Assembly (NCBI GenBank): GCA_029891385.1
Contig: CM057227.1
Coordinates: 57,661,567 to 57,725,566 of the forward strand
Length of the DNA: 64,000 bases
Direction of reading: 5' to 3'
Source of the DNA: Erythroxylum novogranatense
Taxonomy: Eukaryota > Streptophyta > Magnoliopsida > Malpighiales > Erythroxylaceae
The position numbers and the translations under genes are program-made. This document shows, piece by piece, positions 46,154 through 58,430 of the stretch. Within the stretch, counting starts at the first letter, position 1; each line of letters begins with the position of its first letter. The notes under the pieces were generated by a model that ran no database searches, had not been told where the DNA came from, and saw nothing but the letters and a program-made list of their open reading frames with translations.

Positions 46154-46663
46154 ATTCTCCCCTCCTAATAGAATTTCGTCCTCGAAATTCTTACCTGAGT
46201 CCATGAAGAGGTAGGGATACTTCTCCCTCATGGCTTCCAAGGGTTCCCAAGTAGCCTCCTCGGTCGAATGGTTCCTCCACAAGACCTTAACCAGCTTCAC
46301 AATCTTATTCCTTATCACTTTTTCCTTTGAATCCAAGATCTCCACTGGTTGCTCCTCATAACTCAAATCCTCTCTCAACTGAACTTCTGAAGGTTGAACT
46401 ATATGCGAAGGATCCGACCTGTATCTCCTTAGCATCGACACATGGAATACATTATGAATCTTAGACAACTCCGATGGCAAATCTAACTTATAAGCCAAAG
46501 GCCCAATCCTCTCAATGATCTCGTATGGGCCTATATACCTCGGGCTAAGCTTACCTTTCTTACCAAACCTCAAAACGCCTTTCCATGGAGAAGCTCTAAG
46601 AAACACCTTCTCACCCACTTCAAATTCCATCTCTTTCCTATGGGCATCCGAATAGCTCTTCAT
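46112..46663 (-). pseudogene. Element D integrase C terminus and chromodomain-like tail
   Basis: The 183-codon frame contains EFEVGEKVFLRASPWKGVLR, LSPRYIGPYEIIERIGPLAY (the GPY/F module), a typical KIHNVFHVSMLRRYRSDPSH and finally KLVKVLWRNHSTEEATWEPL. These are the end of a plant chromovirus integrase and its chromodomain-like tail. The frame reads past the stop expected near 46190 into the LTR, suggesting a lost stop or indel. Upstream integrase is at 47610-46670. Confidence 0.88.
46154..46168 (-). promoter_or_regulatory. Element D polypurine tract
   Basis: On the element strand AGGAGGGGAGAATT lies directly before the LTR start TGTTGG. Confidence 0.8.
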
Positions 46664-46669
46664 CCGATC

Positions 46670-47610
46670 TTGAGCTGCCTTAAGCCTCTGCGTCTCTAGC
46701 TTTCTCTTATCAATCGTGACTGCACTAACTCAGGCCCCATGACTTTCTTTCACCTTCCTCATCCCAACATATAGGAGTTTTACATCTCCTACCATACAAG
46801 GCTTCATAAGGCGCCATCCAATTCCCGAGTGATAGGAATTGTTGTGGCGAATTCAATCAAAGGTAGGTGATCATCCCACAACCTTTGAAATCAAAGCACA
46901 AGCCCTCAAAGATTGCCTCCAAAGTCCGAATGGTCCTCTCCATTGTCCATCGGTCTGCGGATGGAAAGTCAGTATTAAAATGCAATCGAGTCCCCAAAGC
47001 CTCCTGCAAACTCTCCCAAAATCTGGAGGTAAACCTAGGATCCCTATCGACACTATCGAACTCGGAATCCCATGAAGTCGATCACCTCATCCACATACTT
47101 CTTAGCCAAAATATTCAAAGAATCATCGATTTAATCGGCAAGAAGTGAGTGACTTAGTCAATCTATCCACAATCACCCATATAGCGTCATGCTTAGGCTG
47201 ATCTCGGCAATCCCATCGGAAAATCCATAGTTATCTTTTCCCATTTCCACTCCGGAATAGGCAAGGATTAAGCTTGCTGAAGGTGCTGGTGTTCACTTTT
47301 AACTGGCGGCACACCAAACATCTTTAGCATACTCTGCTACATCTTTCCTCATTCCTTTCCACCAGAAATGCTCTTTCAAATTCCGATACATCTTAGAACT
47401 CCCTGGATGCATTGCATAAGGAGCATTATGCGCCTCATCAAGAATTTCATCCCTCAACTCTAACTTGCCCGGAACACACAATCTACTACCCACAACCATC
47501 AATCCATCTTCCTTTACCTCTACATTAGACGGCTTTCCATTCTTTATCTCTTCCCTAAGCTTACTCAAGTACTCATCCCGATCCCGAAATTCCTTGATCT
47601 TCTCCTTCAA
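46670..47610 (-). pseudogene. Element D integrase, N-terminal and core parts
   Basis: The frame 47610-47299 contains the zinc region [20 protein letters not shown] but runs out of frame at the C-x-x-C pair (DVWCAAS). The core is split among frames: F-H-P-Q-T-D-G-Q is readable at about 46960 in the frame 47053-46871. The D-D-E residues cannot be shown in one frame. Confidence 0.75.
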
Positions 47611-48037
47611 GCACTGGCCTCACCCTGAAACTTGCCAAAATACACTCAGGCCCATCTTGCCTCAACATCACATCAAGTCTGGCTAAATCCTTCAGCAAAG
47701 GAAGGTACACTGTCTCCACATGTGCCATGGTGGACTTTCTACTTAATGCATCAGCTACAACATTAGCTTTCCCCGGATGGTAGTCTATCACCAAGTCATA
47801 ATCTTTTAGCAACTCTAACCATCGCCTCTGCCTCAAATTCAGCTCTTTTTGGGTCAACAAGTATTTAAGGCTCTTATGATCTGTAAATATCTTTGTGGTA
47901 ACTCCATACAGGTAATGTCTCCAAATCTTCAATGCAAAGATTATAGCAGCCAACTCCAAGTCACGGATCGGATAGTTCATCTCATAAGGCTTCAACTGCC
48001 TAGAGGCATAAGCAATCACTTTCTCTCCTTGTATCAA
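47573..48037 (-). pseudogene. Element D RNase H
   Basis: 154 codons with [60 protein letters not shown] and [17 protein letters not shown]. This is the second half of gypsy RNase H plus the linker to integrase. The linker is intact here, unlike element C at 39002. The first RNase H strand (Y-S-D-A-S) is out of frame just upstream. Confidence 0.88.
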
Positions 48038-48270
48038 TACACACCCTAAACCCTTCCTGAGGCATCATCAGTACAATGTACCCATCATTACCGAAAGGCA
48101 ATGTCGAATCGGTGCGGTGGTAAGCCGCTTCTTCACTCCTCGAAACTACCCTGCACTCCTCGGTCCATTCAAATTTTGATTCTTCCTTGTCAACTTGGAA
48201 AGTGGAGCATTTATCAAGGAAAAGCCCTCCACAAACCTCCCATAATATCCAGCTAATCCCAAGAAACTTC

Positions 48271-48903
48271 TCACTTCACTACATTCTTTGGCGCTTCCCA
48301 TTTAACCACAGCTTCTATCTTTTGCGGATCCACATGCACTCCTTGCTCAGAGATCACATGCCCCAAAAATACCACTTCCCTTAGCCAAAATTCGCATTTA
48401 TCGAATTTGGCATACAGCTCATTCTTCCTCAATGTCTCCAAGGCAACCATCAAATGATCCTCATGCTCCTCATCACTCTTAGAATAGACTAATATATCAT
48501 CAATAAAGACGATGATAAATTGATCTAAGAAGGACCTGAAGACTCTATTCATCAAATCCATAAAGACTACAGGAGCATTCGTTAACCCGAAAGGCATAAC
48601 CAAAAACTCAAAGTGGCCATACCTCGTCCTAAAAGCAGTCTTTGACACATCGGTCTCCTTAATCCTCAACTGATGATAACCCGACCTCAAGTCTATCTTG
48701 GAAAAGACTCTCGCCCCTTGCAACTGATCAAACAAATCATCTATGCGCGGGAGCGGATATCTGTTCTTAACAGTGGCATGATTCAACTTCCTATAATCCA
48801 CACACATCCGCAACGACCCATCTTTCTTCTTCACAAAAAGAACCGGAGCTCCCCAAGGCGAAGAACTCGGTCTAACATAACCCTTCTCTAAAAGATCCTC
48901 CAA
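48271..48903 (-). pseudogene. Element D reverse transcriptase
   Basis: 210 codons open, starting [20 protein letters not shown] and including [40 protein letters not shown] and [20 protein letters not shown]. The catalytic aspartates are intact. The frame ends soon after VEAVVKW because of a frameshift at about 48280, where the Y-Y-R-R-F region begins. Where element C has TAG for Trp, D retains TGG. Confidence 0.92.
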
Positions 48904-48997
48904 TCTCCTTAAGCTCCTTCAATTCACGAGCCATCCGATAAGGCGGAATTGAGATCGCACAAGGTGCTGAATGAAGCTCAATGGAAACTCAATTTCC

Positions 48998-49659
48998 CTA
49001 GGAGGAGGTAGTCCCGCAATTCTTGGGAAAGACATCCGGGAATTCCCTGACTACTGGAATGTCTTCCAACCTCCCTCTATCTGCCTCCATATCTAGCACA
49101 TAAGCCAAAAAGGCCTCACACCCCTTGCTCATCATTCTCTCTGCCATCATAGCTGAAATAACCCGAGGTGGACTGACTTTTCTATCTCCCATGAGTATCA
49201 CTTTCCCGCTATCCTCTAGCTCAAACTCCACCGCCTTACATTTACAATCTAAAGTAACATGATACCTCTCTAATGTGTCCATACCTAGGATCACATCCAA
49301 TCCTCCCATCTTCAAAGGCATCGATCCACCACCAATTTTCCTCCACTAATCTCTATCTCACAATCTCTATATACTTGACTGATAATAATATATTGGCCGA
49401 TTGGAGTACTCACCATCAGCGGAGTATCCAATGGGCTCAAACTCCTCCTAGAAATAGTCCTACTCGAAGAAACAAAGGAATGGGTAGAACCTGAGTCAAT
49501 CATAGCAAGCACATAATCATCAAACAGTTTAACCATACTCGCTACAACTTCTGGCGCGGTCTCTGCCTCCTCTTGAGTCATGGCAAACACTCTGGCTGGA
49601 ACTTGCCCTCTGGATCTGTCTGGAGGATAAGCTCTCTTAGGACCTCCAGAGCTACCCAC
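48998..49659 (-). pseudogene. Element D aspartic protease
   Basis: Two overlapping frames: 49659-49312 holds VFAMTQEEAETAPEVV and LAMIDSGSTHSFVSSS with the catalytic D-S-G; 49321-48998 holds LDVILGMDTLERYHVTLDCK. A single small indel near 49320 separates them. Processing of the polyprotein is the family role. Confidence 0.88.
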
Positions 49660-50807
49660 TTCATCACCGCTTTCGAGCCATCGCCTCTGTCCCTTCTAGA
49701 GGGCTGCATCGAGATCCCTCTCTCTCCGGCTTGGGACAAAACTTAGCGATATGCCCTTCCGCCACAATTGAAGCATGCTCCTGTCAATCTGCGACATTCT
49801 CCTCTATGGAGATATCCACAGTGCTCACACTTAGGAAGGGTGGTCTCTCCCATCTCCTCTTCTACCGCCCCCACCGTTGAGACTTGGTGGGAAGCGGAAG
49901 AAGTCCTCATCGGTCTGGCCGGCTCCCACGGTACTCCTCTCCTCGGATCAGCAGAAAGGCTCTAGCACTTCTCTCGGGCATAGAAGTACCACCTCCCTCT
50001 GAATGCTCTCTTCCCTTCTCTTCCATTAATTGCACTCTTGATGTTCTCGAGGTTCTCAACCCTCGTGCTGCTTCAACTAACTGCTGCAATTCACGAAGTT
50101 CAGATTATCACCTTCTCTCGATAGCAGTGCAAACCCGACTCAAATCGACGGCACTTAGCAGCCTCACTCACCTCATCTCTGCAGCATATCTAGCTAATGT
50201 GTGAGCCGGCGCTCGTATTCACTGACCGTCATCTCCCTCAGGTAAGGCTTAGGAACTCCCTCTCGTCATTGAATGTACACTTCAGACAGATGCTTCTTCC
50301 TGAAGACAGTCAGAAGTCTCCCATGTCAATCCCATCGGTCTCAATGACTCCCTGCACAGTCTCCCACCAAGCAAAGCATCACCCCAAGCGGTGGCGGCGT
50401 AGACTACCCTCTCATCATCCTCGCCTCCATCGATCCGGCCTCTCTCGGTCTTCCTCAACCAGGTCTCGGCTTCCTCGGGATTCGTGGTCCCGTGGAAGTC
50501 CACCGCTCCATACTTCCTTAGCTTATCAAACCTCTTCCCCTCTTGGTGGGGTCAACGAGCTTTGTGGCATTTGCCCCATGCTTTGAACAAAGCTTGGGTA
50601 AATGCAGAACACTGGGTCTAACGTGAGGCACTTGCTCGAGACGACTAGGTGATCTGCCGAGTCTGTGAGCGAAGAGGCTCACTACCACGCCTACTAGGGG
50701 CCTCTGCCACTCCACAGGGCTACAGACTCATCCATGCTCTCCTCTCGGCGGAGAGTCAGTGCAATTGAACCTTGCAAAACTCCTCGTGTCCTTCGATGAG
50801 GTGGCAT
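49660..50807 (-). pseudogene. Element D gag
   Basis: Starts at the ATG at 50807 (M-P-P-H-R-R-T-R-G), matching element C gag. The capsid core is visible at 50503-50282 with FHGTTNPEEAETWLRKTER. Two zinc knuckles lie near 49830-49750: CEHCGYLHRGEC and C-F-N-C-G. Numerous 1-2 nt indels break the frame, more than in pol. Confidence 0.8.
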
Positions 50808-50978
50808 CGTACTCCTTCAATGAAAATACTAGTGATTAGCTACAATTGCTTTTAAGCTTAGTTCTATATGTATGCATGATATGCATGTCACGTAATGCAA
50901 ACAATCAATTCATAAAATAAACATTTAATCACATACCATGTTCCCTACTATACATTTTAAGCCTAGGAGTAAGCCTAA

Positions 50979-50989
50979 GCTCGATACCA
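50979..50989 (-). promoter_or_regulatory. Element D primer binding site
   Basis: TGGTATCGAGC on the element strand, five bases after the 5' LTR. It matches the element C site TGGTATCAGAGC except for one missing A within CAG. This would mispair with the tRNA if real; it may be a consensus error. Confidence 0.7.
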
Positions 50990-50994
50990 AACAA

Positions 50995-53900
50995 TGTTGG
51001 ACCTCGTCTCCGAAGCCCAACATTCGGACCTATCCAGAGTAGAAGACCCACAACCGAACACATATGCCAATCACAAATATGGAAAAATTTCACTTTATAA
51101 AAATTTGGGGTTAGCTCTTGATAAAATGATCCTCGGATCTCACGATTCCAACGCAACTGGAATCGCTCAATTGAGTTAGGAATGAAGATGTTATGGTTAA
51201 AACACTATCTCAAGAAAACAATCAAAAGCGAGCACTACCGACTTTGGGTAAGCATTTGAAAATCTTAAAGGCTTAATCACTGATCGGTCTCTTCATAAAA
51301 CTTGTAGGTTTATGCCTCTAGTTTAATTTAAAACAAGAATCGCTTTGATCGGAGCTCTATAGCTCAAGATATTTTAAAATTTCAAAGCATAGTCATTACT
51401 TATCAATGATCGTCATGCTTCGTTTCAAACCACCATTTTCAATTTGAAAGAAAATCTGATAATTCCAGTGTAGAAAGGTAGAAAATCTTTTAGAAATCCA
51501 ATGCTTCGAGAATGAGGTCGATCGGAGGTCTGCAAAAAGTTATGGCCAAAAGAAGGAAGAGGGTCGTAAGACAAAAGCAGAGCGATAAAATGAGACGAAG
51601 ATGACGTCATCCTTAGCAAAAAATCAGACGGAGATGATGTCATCCTCAGCAAAAATCAGGCGGAGATGAACAGTAACATCGTCTGATTTTTGCTACGATC
51701 ATCGTCTGGTTTTGCTCTGATGCATCGTCTGGTTTTTGCTTCTGATCGTCGTCTGGTTTTTGCTTCTACGATGCATCGTCTGGTTTTGCTACTGATTGCA
51801 TCGTCGATTTTTGCTACTGATGCATCGTCTGGTTTTTGCTACGATGCATCGTCTGGTTTTTGCTACAGTGCATCGTCTGGTTTTTGCTACAGTGCATCGT
51901 CTGGTTTTTGCTACAATGCATCGTCGGTTTTTGCTATCTGATGCATCGTCTGGTTTTGCTCTGATCTACTCCACTTGCAAAGGTCATAACTTTCCATTCT
52001 GAACTCCAAATTTAACAAAATTGGTGTCCATTTCATAGAGAAAAGAAAGATCTACATTTTTCATGAAGATCACTGACCCAAATTCCAACTCTATAAGGGC
52101 CAAAAATGGTCACAAAGGTTCTGTCTAAAAATCTGTCAATTGACAGCACCTACATTTAATTCTAACCACTCACACCTACCATTTTAATCCCTCATAAATA
52201 GCTTATAAACATCTTCGAAGAACCCTACAGCTCGCCTATCACTTTCAAGGAGTCATAATGCTCCCATACAATCCTCTAACAACACAGAAATATCAGAAAA
52301 TGCAACATACCCAGCAGACACCCAACAGAAATCTCCAAACTTAAAAGAATGGTACACATGCTTCACACATAGGTCACAAATCAACAAAAACATATAATGA
52401 AGAGAGTACTAGAGCTCTCATTCTCTTTTCCAATCATAAGAAAGATTCATGCATAGCTTTGGTTACATATTGGCATATTCATCAAAATCAAGTACAAAAT
52501 ACAAAAGATGAGATGCTCAATGATCAATATGCTTACAAAGCTATTCCAAAAGCTAGTTATTAACTTAATACAAAAGTTCCTAAGTTCTTGGAGTGATGTC
52601 GATGCCTTGCAAGGTTCAACTCTCAACTTGAATTTTCACCGAGGAGGAGAATGGGGTGAGCTAACACGGCTCGATGGCTAACAAATTTATAGCCATCACA
52701 TAATGAGCCACACACACACAATTAATAATCCAAAGCATTAGCAATTACATAATATCTTTGAAATACTCAACTTTGTCACATAAATCACAATTTACTCAAC
52801 TCATCACATAAAGCATAATATGGAATCCTCTTGCAACTGAAACACATATTATGCATCATAAACACAAATAAATGATGAAATGCACACATTTGGCTCGAGA
52901 GTTCCATAAACACGATGAAAACCGAAGTTTACCGTAAACACGACGAGTCCAGTTTTCGGATCTCGTGGGCCACAAGCGGGCTGCCGGGAGAAGGAAAAAA
53001 GGGGTCAACGTGCACGTGACTTTACGATAGAGGTTCTCTCTCGCCCAAACACAACAAATTATGTTCACATATTCATACGTAAAGTAGCATTTTATGCTTC
53101 TTTTATTCTTTCTAATCATCAAAGTTCCATTCTTTTCTTTCAAATCATATGAATACACTTTCAATATGCTTATAATATAACAAAGATAGCACACATAGGG
53201 CATTTGCCCACTACGTAACAACTATAAACATGTTACCCACCTATCGTCAGAAATCCGGATTCACGATTGCTCTTCCTCTCTCTCTTGAGTGAGGTTTCCT
53301 TGGTTCCCTTCAATAAAACACATTTCGAAACTCATTGGAAAAGTCGAAACATTCAAGAATCGATAAATCGATAACGAAGTCTTAAACCTAACCTACCCAT
53401 AGCCCATTTAAGCTAAAACAACCAAACCCTAACTTGGGGAAACACAAAAACCCATAGATCTCACCTCTCCCTTCAAACTTTACACAAACCCTAAGCTCCA
53501 TTTCATCCCATTTCTTAAATCTAACTCAAAGGAAGATAGATACTTACCTTAAGCTCTTGATTTCTCTTCTTTTTCTCCTTCTTTATTCTTCTCCACAAGC
53601 CTCCCACGATTTTCTCTCTTCCTTTCTTCCTTGGCTAGCTCACGTTTTTTTCTTCTCTTCTCCTCTCCTTTGGATTCTACGACACTCTCTCTTCTCCTCC
53701 TCTTCCTTTAACTCTTCTTTAATTCCTTTAATTCATCCTACACCAAAACTACATAGTTTTGGCTTTCCCCTTACATAAAGGCTTTTGGGCCTCCACCTCC
53801 CAAGGCCTACTTCCACCAAACCCACTTATTATTAATCCTCCTTCTACTTAATCCATTTACCTAAGCCCATACTTTCCAATATTAAGCCCAAGCTTTCATT

Positions 53901-54058
53901 TAATTTCTAACTTCTAATTTCCAAGCCCAACATAAAAATATTTACATAAACACATAATTAAATCAATTAAGACAAAATAAAATAATTAACGAATAAATCC
54001 ATAAATAAATAAATAATTAATTCAAATAAAATAAAATAAAAATTTTTGGGGCCCAACA
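50995..54058 (-). repeat. Element D 5' LTR
   Basis: 3064 bp, partner of 43143-46153. Longer mainly because of extra minisatellite units at 51675-51965 and small insertions. The pyrimidine-rich stretch 53560-53700 is conserved in both LTRs. Confidence 0.95.
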
Positions 54059-54063
54059 TGTAA

Positions 54064-55116
54064 TCCCAATTCACAATACCAACATACCTAAGGTAATATC
54101 TGTTAATATGATGTATCAATGAACACTTCATTGTACCATGATTGCCATATATGGTCAAACCATATAAGAAAAGTTTGAAACCGAGTCAAAACTCAAAGAT
54201 ATCCAAACAATTTAGAAACACCAAATTATCACCCTAAGCATCTCTAGCTAGTCCATACGTTATCAAATTACTCCGGCACAAGTTACAAAAATTATGACGG
54301 CCAAAACAAACAAGATAATGAAATACACTAACGAGACGCTAATGTGACCTATTCGGCATCCGAAAATTCTTGGAAAACCAATTTCAAGCAATTCAGTTTG
54401 GCAAGCATACCACATCAAGATAACATATTTTCAATCACATTAAAAATGGTCCAAGGCATTGGAACTGAAAAATGCACATTCAATTATGCCAAGCAAAACA
54501 GTCCCAGCAATTTTCACAAAACTGCCAAGCTCTACCTTTTGCTCGAAATAATCATTGAAACAATTTCAATTAATTCTAAGAAAATTACATAGGTTACTAC
54601 ATGTACATGCTTCATGAATTTTTTCAGGATTTATAGCCATCAAAAACTCAGTCAACCTAAGAAACAAAACCGATTCAAAATCTGTGTTCATCAACACAGC
54701 TATTCCCTACAGCATAGAATAAATTCATGAATAAATAGCAAATCACCTTGAAAACACTTTTCCATCCACATAGACATTCACAAACATCTTAGGGACATGT
54801 TGGTGAAGGCAAATCCGAAAAAAAAAATTTCTAGAATTTATTATCGAATTTATACACATGCCTGTTCACAGAATGTGTCACAAAACAGCATCTAGAACCT
54901 TAGGGAATAAAATAGCAAAACTATATCAAATCAAATTGATAAATTCTCATCTTTCACAGACATATTCTATAACATGTTATGAACAATTCTGGGCAGAAAA
55001 ATTTCGAAAAACATATCCCTATACAGAATCGAAATTGGGACAGCACACATGCATCAACGTCAAATTCACATAGGGCTTCCGATCTAGCTAGGGTTTTAGC
55101 TTCATACACAACACAA
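54064..55116 (-). other. Element A leader, PBS-proximal part
   Basis: Untranslated leader of copia A between its PBS and gypsy D. It matches element B 24140-25200 in reverse orientation. No coding frame is supported. Confidence 0.75.
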
Positions 55117-55131
55117 GTGGCTCTGATACCA
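55117..55131 (-). promoter_or_regulatory. Element A primer binding site
   Basis: TGGTATCAGAGCCAC on the element strand, one base after the 5' LTR. Complementary to initiator tRNA-Met. Confidence 0.85.
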
Positions 55132-55132
55132 C

Positions 55133-55685
55133 TGTAGCAAAATCCCAGGAGGTACATCACATGTACCAGGTGCGGAAAACAAAAAATTTTGTCGCCGGGA
55201 CCTTCCCGAAGGCCAGGATCTATGTGTCGGTATTAAGACTCAAACCTGAATAGCCAATAGAGACTATCTCTAAAGGTATCCACGCAGAGATCAGAAAACC
55301 TAACCGGGACAAACCCTTTTGACCCGGGAATAGCTAGAACAAAGTAAAGGCTGCTAGACCCTACCTTTGTTCTGGAGAGCTTGGAGAACTGATGGAGAAG
55401 AGCTTGGAGACTTGGAGAACTAGAGAGATGATCGTGAGCTTCCTTTGAAAGCAACTTGAAAAACTCTTTTCAAAAGCCTTCTCCCAAAGCCACGAAGATC
55501 AAATCTCTACCATTTTCTCCATAAGTATTTCTCAATAATGAAGATAAGATGAGGATCGTATCCTCTCTTCCTTTCACCAACGAGTATCACCCTTCTCCAT
55601 TTCTTTTTGTCATTTAGTCATTTAATGGCTTTGGTGACAAGGCTTCCAAAAGAAGCTTCTAATGCTTCTTCTTCAACCCACGTAG

Positions 55686-55756
<71 letters not shown>

Positions 55757-57125
55757 TAATCATATATATATATATATATATCTTTCAAGTGGTCCAATCA
55801 TATTGGGGTTTGGTCCTACTTACTATCGGTTTCCTATTACTAAAACGCTCCGAGACCTTTCTTAGCAATATCGATGTCGCGATCTCATCGGGACATATCC
55901 CGATCTCATCGGGATCCATTTAATCCTAATGCTCTCCATAATTGGAACTCTGTCCAATTACTATTTTACAGATTCTCTGAATCACTCTTATGCGTGTGAC
56001 CCTTAGGTTCCCGATTATGTTGACCACTTAGATTAACAATTAATCTGAGCAAGTCATGAGCGGCGTCTAGCAACACATCATGACCCCCAATTGACCGGAA
56101 AGTAATCGGTTTGATGAATTCATCACGAACCAGATCACTAACCCTTCCATAGACAATTACCGTGCAATTCGTCCTTTCACCATCCTATACCCCACTTGGT
56201 TATGAGTATGGTCAAAGTGTCAACTCTCACTAGACTGAGTCTAGCCCAAGTGAATTTAGTTCTCGTCCTAGGACTCATTACTCTATATGTCAATGAGGAC
56301 ACTCTTCATGACATATTTGCTGGCCAGCCTTACAAGTAATGATCCCGACAAGAGGCCATGGGTATCTCTTCTGCTAATCCAGAAGTGGTGAATCCTTTAT
56401 TGGCTACTCAATTACCTTCGAATACCTCAAGCTGTACCCAAACACCACCCTATGAGCGACCTCTGGAAGGCAACAAGGAATGGAGTCAAAGCACAAAATC
56501 AGTATCCAAGATATCCTTGAGTACCTCAAGTCTAAGGATACTTGCACCATTCTTATGATGAGATTATCAACGACACTAGAAGAAGATATCCATGTGATGA
56601 TCTCATGGCGGGTCATCCAATGTACTTACTACCGCTAGTAAGCATCCACATGTCAACTCTAAATATCTCATATTTACGGTTTACGAGATCCACCGCTTGA
56701 TCCAATCAAGGAATATGACATGTGTTAGTCTAACCGGATTAATGATGTCCATCTCATTAATCCTATGACTAGGAAAATTTAGATCTTGACATAATTGCAC
56801 ATGATAGGAATCTCAGTAGTATGATCACATCATAATTTCCTTCATGCTATGTCATATATCATGGACTTCATTAATTGATTAAAGATCCAATCAATTCATA
56901 AACACTGCTCATGAATATCAAATTAATGAAATATGCCTTTCTTTATTTATTCATAAAGTCATACGACTTTGAATAAAACGCTAAAGGGATTGCCTTTGGG
57001 CACTACTCTAACAATCTAACGATCGGACATCCATAAGTCGACTTACACTGGTGAACAAGGCGACTTATCAGTACCGAGCAAGCATAAGTCGACTTACACA
57101 TGGTACAAGTCGACTTACACTTACA
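55133..57125 (-). repeat. Element A 5' LTR
   Basis: 1993 bp, partner of 17406-19368. It holds a long (TA)n tract at 55688-55752 and again at 55762-55781, which accounts for its extra length. Palindromes lie near its outer end at about 57035-57120. Confidence 0.9.
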
Positions 57126-58430
57126 AAAAGATTAATATCAATCATAAATGTACATAAAGCTATAACTTCCTTAAGCCTATTATCTTTTAGGCTAGTAAGA
57201 TAAACTTTACAATTCTTCTTCCGGTGTCCATTAACTCCACATTGAAAACAAATGCCCTTGTTATTTTTCTTCCTCATGACACCATTACTTGGCTTTGTTA
57301 CTTTAGAAGAAGCCTTCTATTTTTTTGTTTCATTGTTCTTCTTAAGACCCTTTTTCTTGCTCTTAGAAGAATCCATAATATGAATATTTTTTTCCTTTTT
57401 AAGACATCCGTCTACAATCTTGAGGATATTTAGTAGTTCAGGAAATAGCACATCCTTTTTAGTTCTTATATTCTTTTATAATAAACTGAAAGTTTCAAGT
57501 AAGTTTAAAGCACCAAATCAGTTCTTAACTTATGGTACATAATTAAAACCTAATTGGCCCAAATTTTCAATATAGCCAATCATCTTTAATATGGATAACT
57601 CTATTAAAGATCCTTCTACTATCTTAGATTAATATAATGCTCTAGAAGTTTGGTATCTCTCCACCATACTTTGTACACCAAACAAATTTTTTATATGAGA
57701 AATTATAAATAGGAGTATACATGTTCTCTTACCCCCTTGAAGCTCAAAAGAATTACTAGTCAATATCACACATGTAGCTTGTTCAACATCATCAACATGA
57801 TATATTCATATCTCTTCCAGACTCCATCAATTGCATTCAAACTAGCTTTGGTGGGATTGTAGTCAAGAATATACAACTTCTTTTTTTTCTTAAAAACAAT
57901 TATCAAAATGTGAAACTAGTCTAAGAAATTAGGTCTAGTAAGCTTGTTAGTATCTATGATGCTCGTTAGGGATAAATTTCTACTTATCTAACAAAGAAAA
58001 GACGCAAAAGAGAAATTATTAGCTTTTGCTGAAAAACAAAATAAAATAACGACTTTGATAAATATTTAGCTACTCCCAATTTTTAAAACAAAATAATAAC
58101 CCTCACTATTAAATTGAAAAATTATCAAATAATTATCTAATAGGTTAGGATTCTATTCAAACTTAGTTGGTCTTGAGTTTGCTCAACAAAACAACTAAAT
58201 TTAAATTCAGTATATAACATTCTTATCCATCACACCTCATGTAACAATTAGATTCGTTAGGTGATAACTCTTTTCAAAATATATTTTAAAATATTATTCC
58301 TATCCGTAACTCTAAATTTATATGATTATGAGTTTGTTCATCTAAATCAAATAAATTCAGTTAATTAAGATTTATTAATTTAAGATAAAACATATTTAGG
58401 TAAAGAGGAACTTAAGTTTTCTCAATAAGT
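57126..58430 (-). mobile_element. Copia element E, upstream half (leader, gag, zinc knuckle)
   Basis: The minus-strand frame 57277-57068 reads KGICFQCGVNGHRKKNCKVY, a complete C-x2-C-x4-H-x4-C knuckle of copia gag. Decayed gag extends to about 57990. Hairpins at 58173-58186 (TTGAG/CTCAA), 58328-58341 and 58412-58425 resemble the leader array of A and B. The text continues at 17405 with the protease, showing that element A landed between gag and protease. Confidence 0.75.

Larger units (their letters stand above)
43138..54063 (-). mobile_element. Gypsy element D (Del/Tekay-like) with target duplication
   Basis: Element 43143-54058 (10.9 kb) is flanked by perfect TGTAA duplications at 43138-43142 and 54059-54063. 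LTRs are 43143-46153 (3') and 50995-54058 (5'), with PBS at 50989-50979 and PPT at 46154-46168. It carries minus-strand gag, protease, RT, RNase H, integrase and chromodomain-like tail. It is related to C in pol but has different LTRs. Confidence 0.95.
17401..57130 (-). mobile_element. Copia element A with its nested passengers and target duplication
   Basis: The LTRs are 17406-19368 (3') and 55133-57125 (5'). PBS is TGGTATCAGAGCCAC at 55131-55117 and the PPT lies at 19369-19381. Flanks GAAAG (17401-17405) and AAAAG (57126-57130) match at four of five bases. Three elements sit inside: B (22174-31867), C (33496-42899) and D (43143-54058). Without them A is about 9.7 kb, the same as related element B. 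Minus-strand order is leader, gag, protease, integrase, RT, RNase H, the Ty1/copia order. All frames are damaged. Confidence 0.9.
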
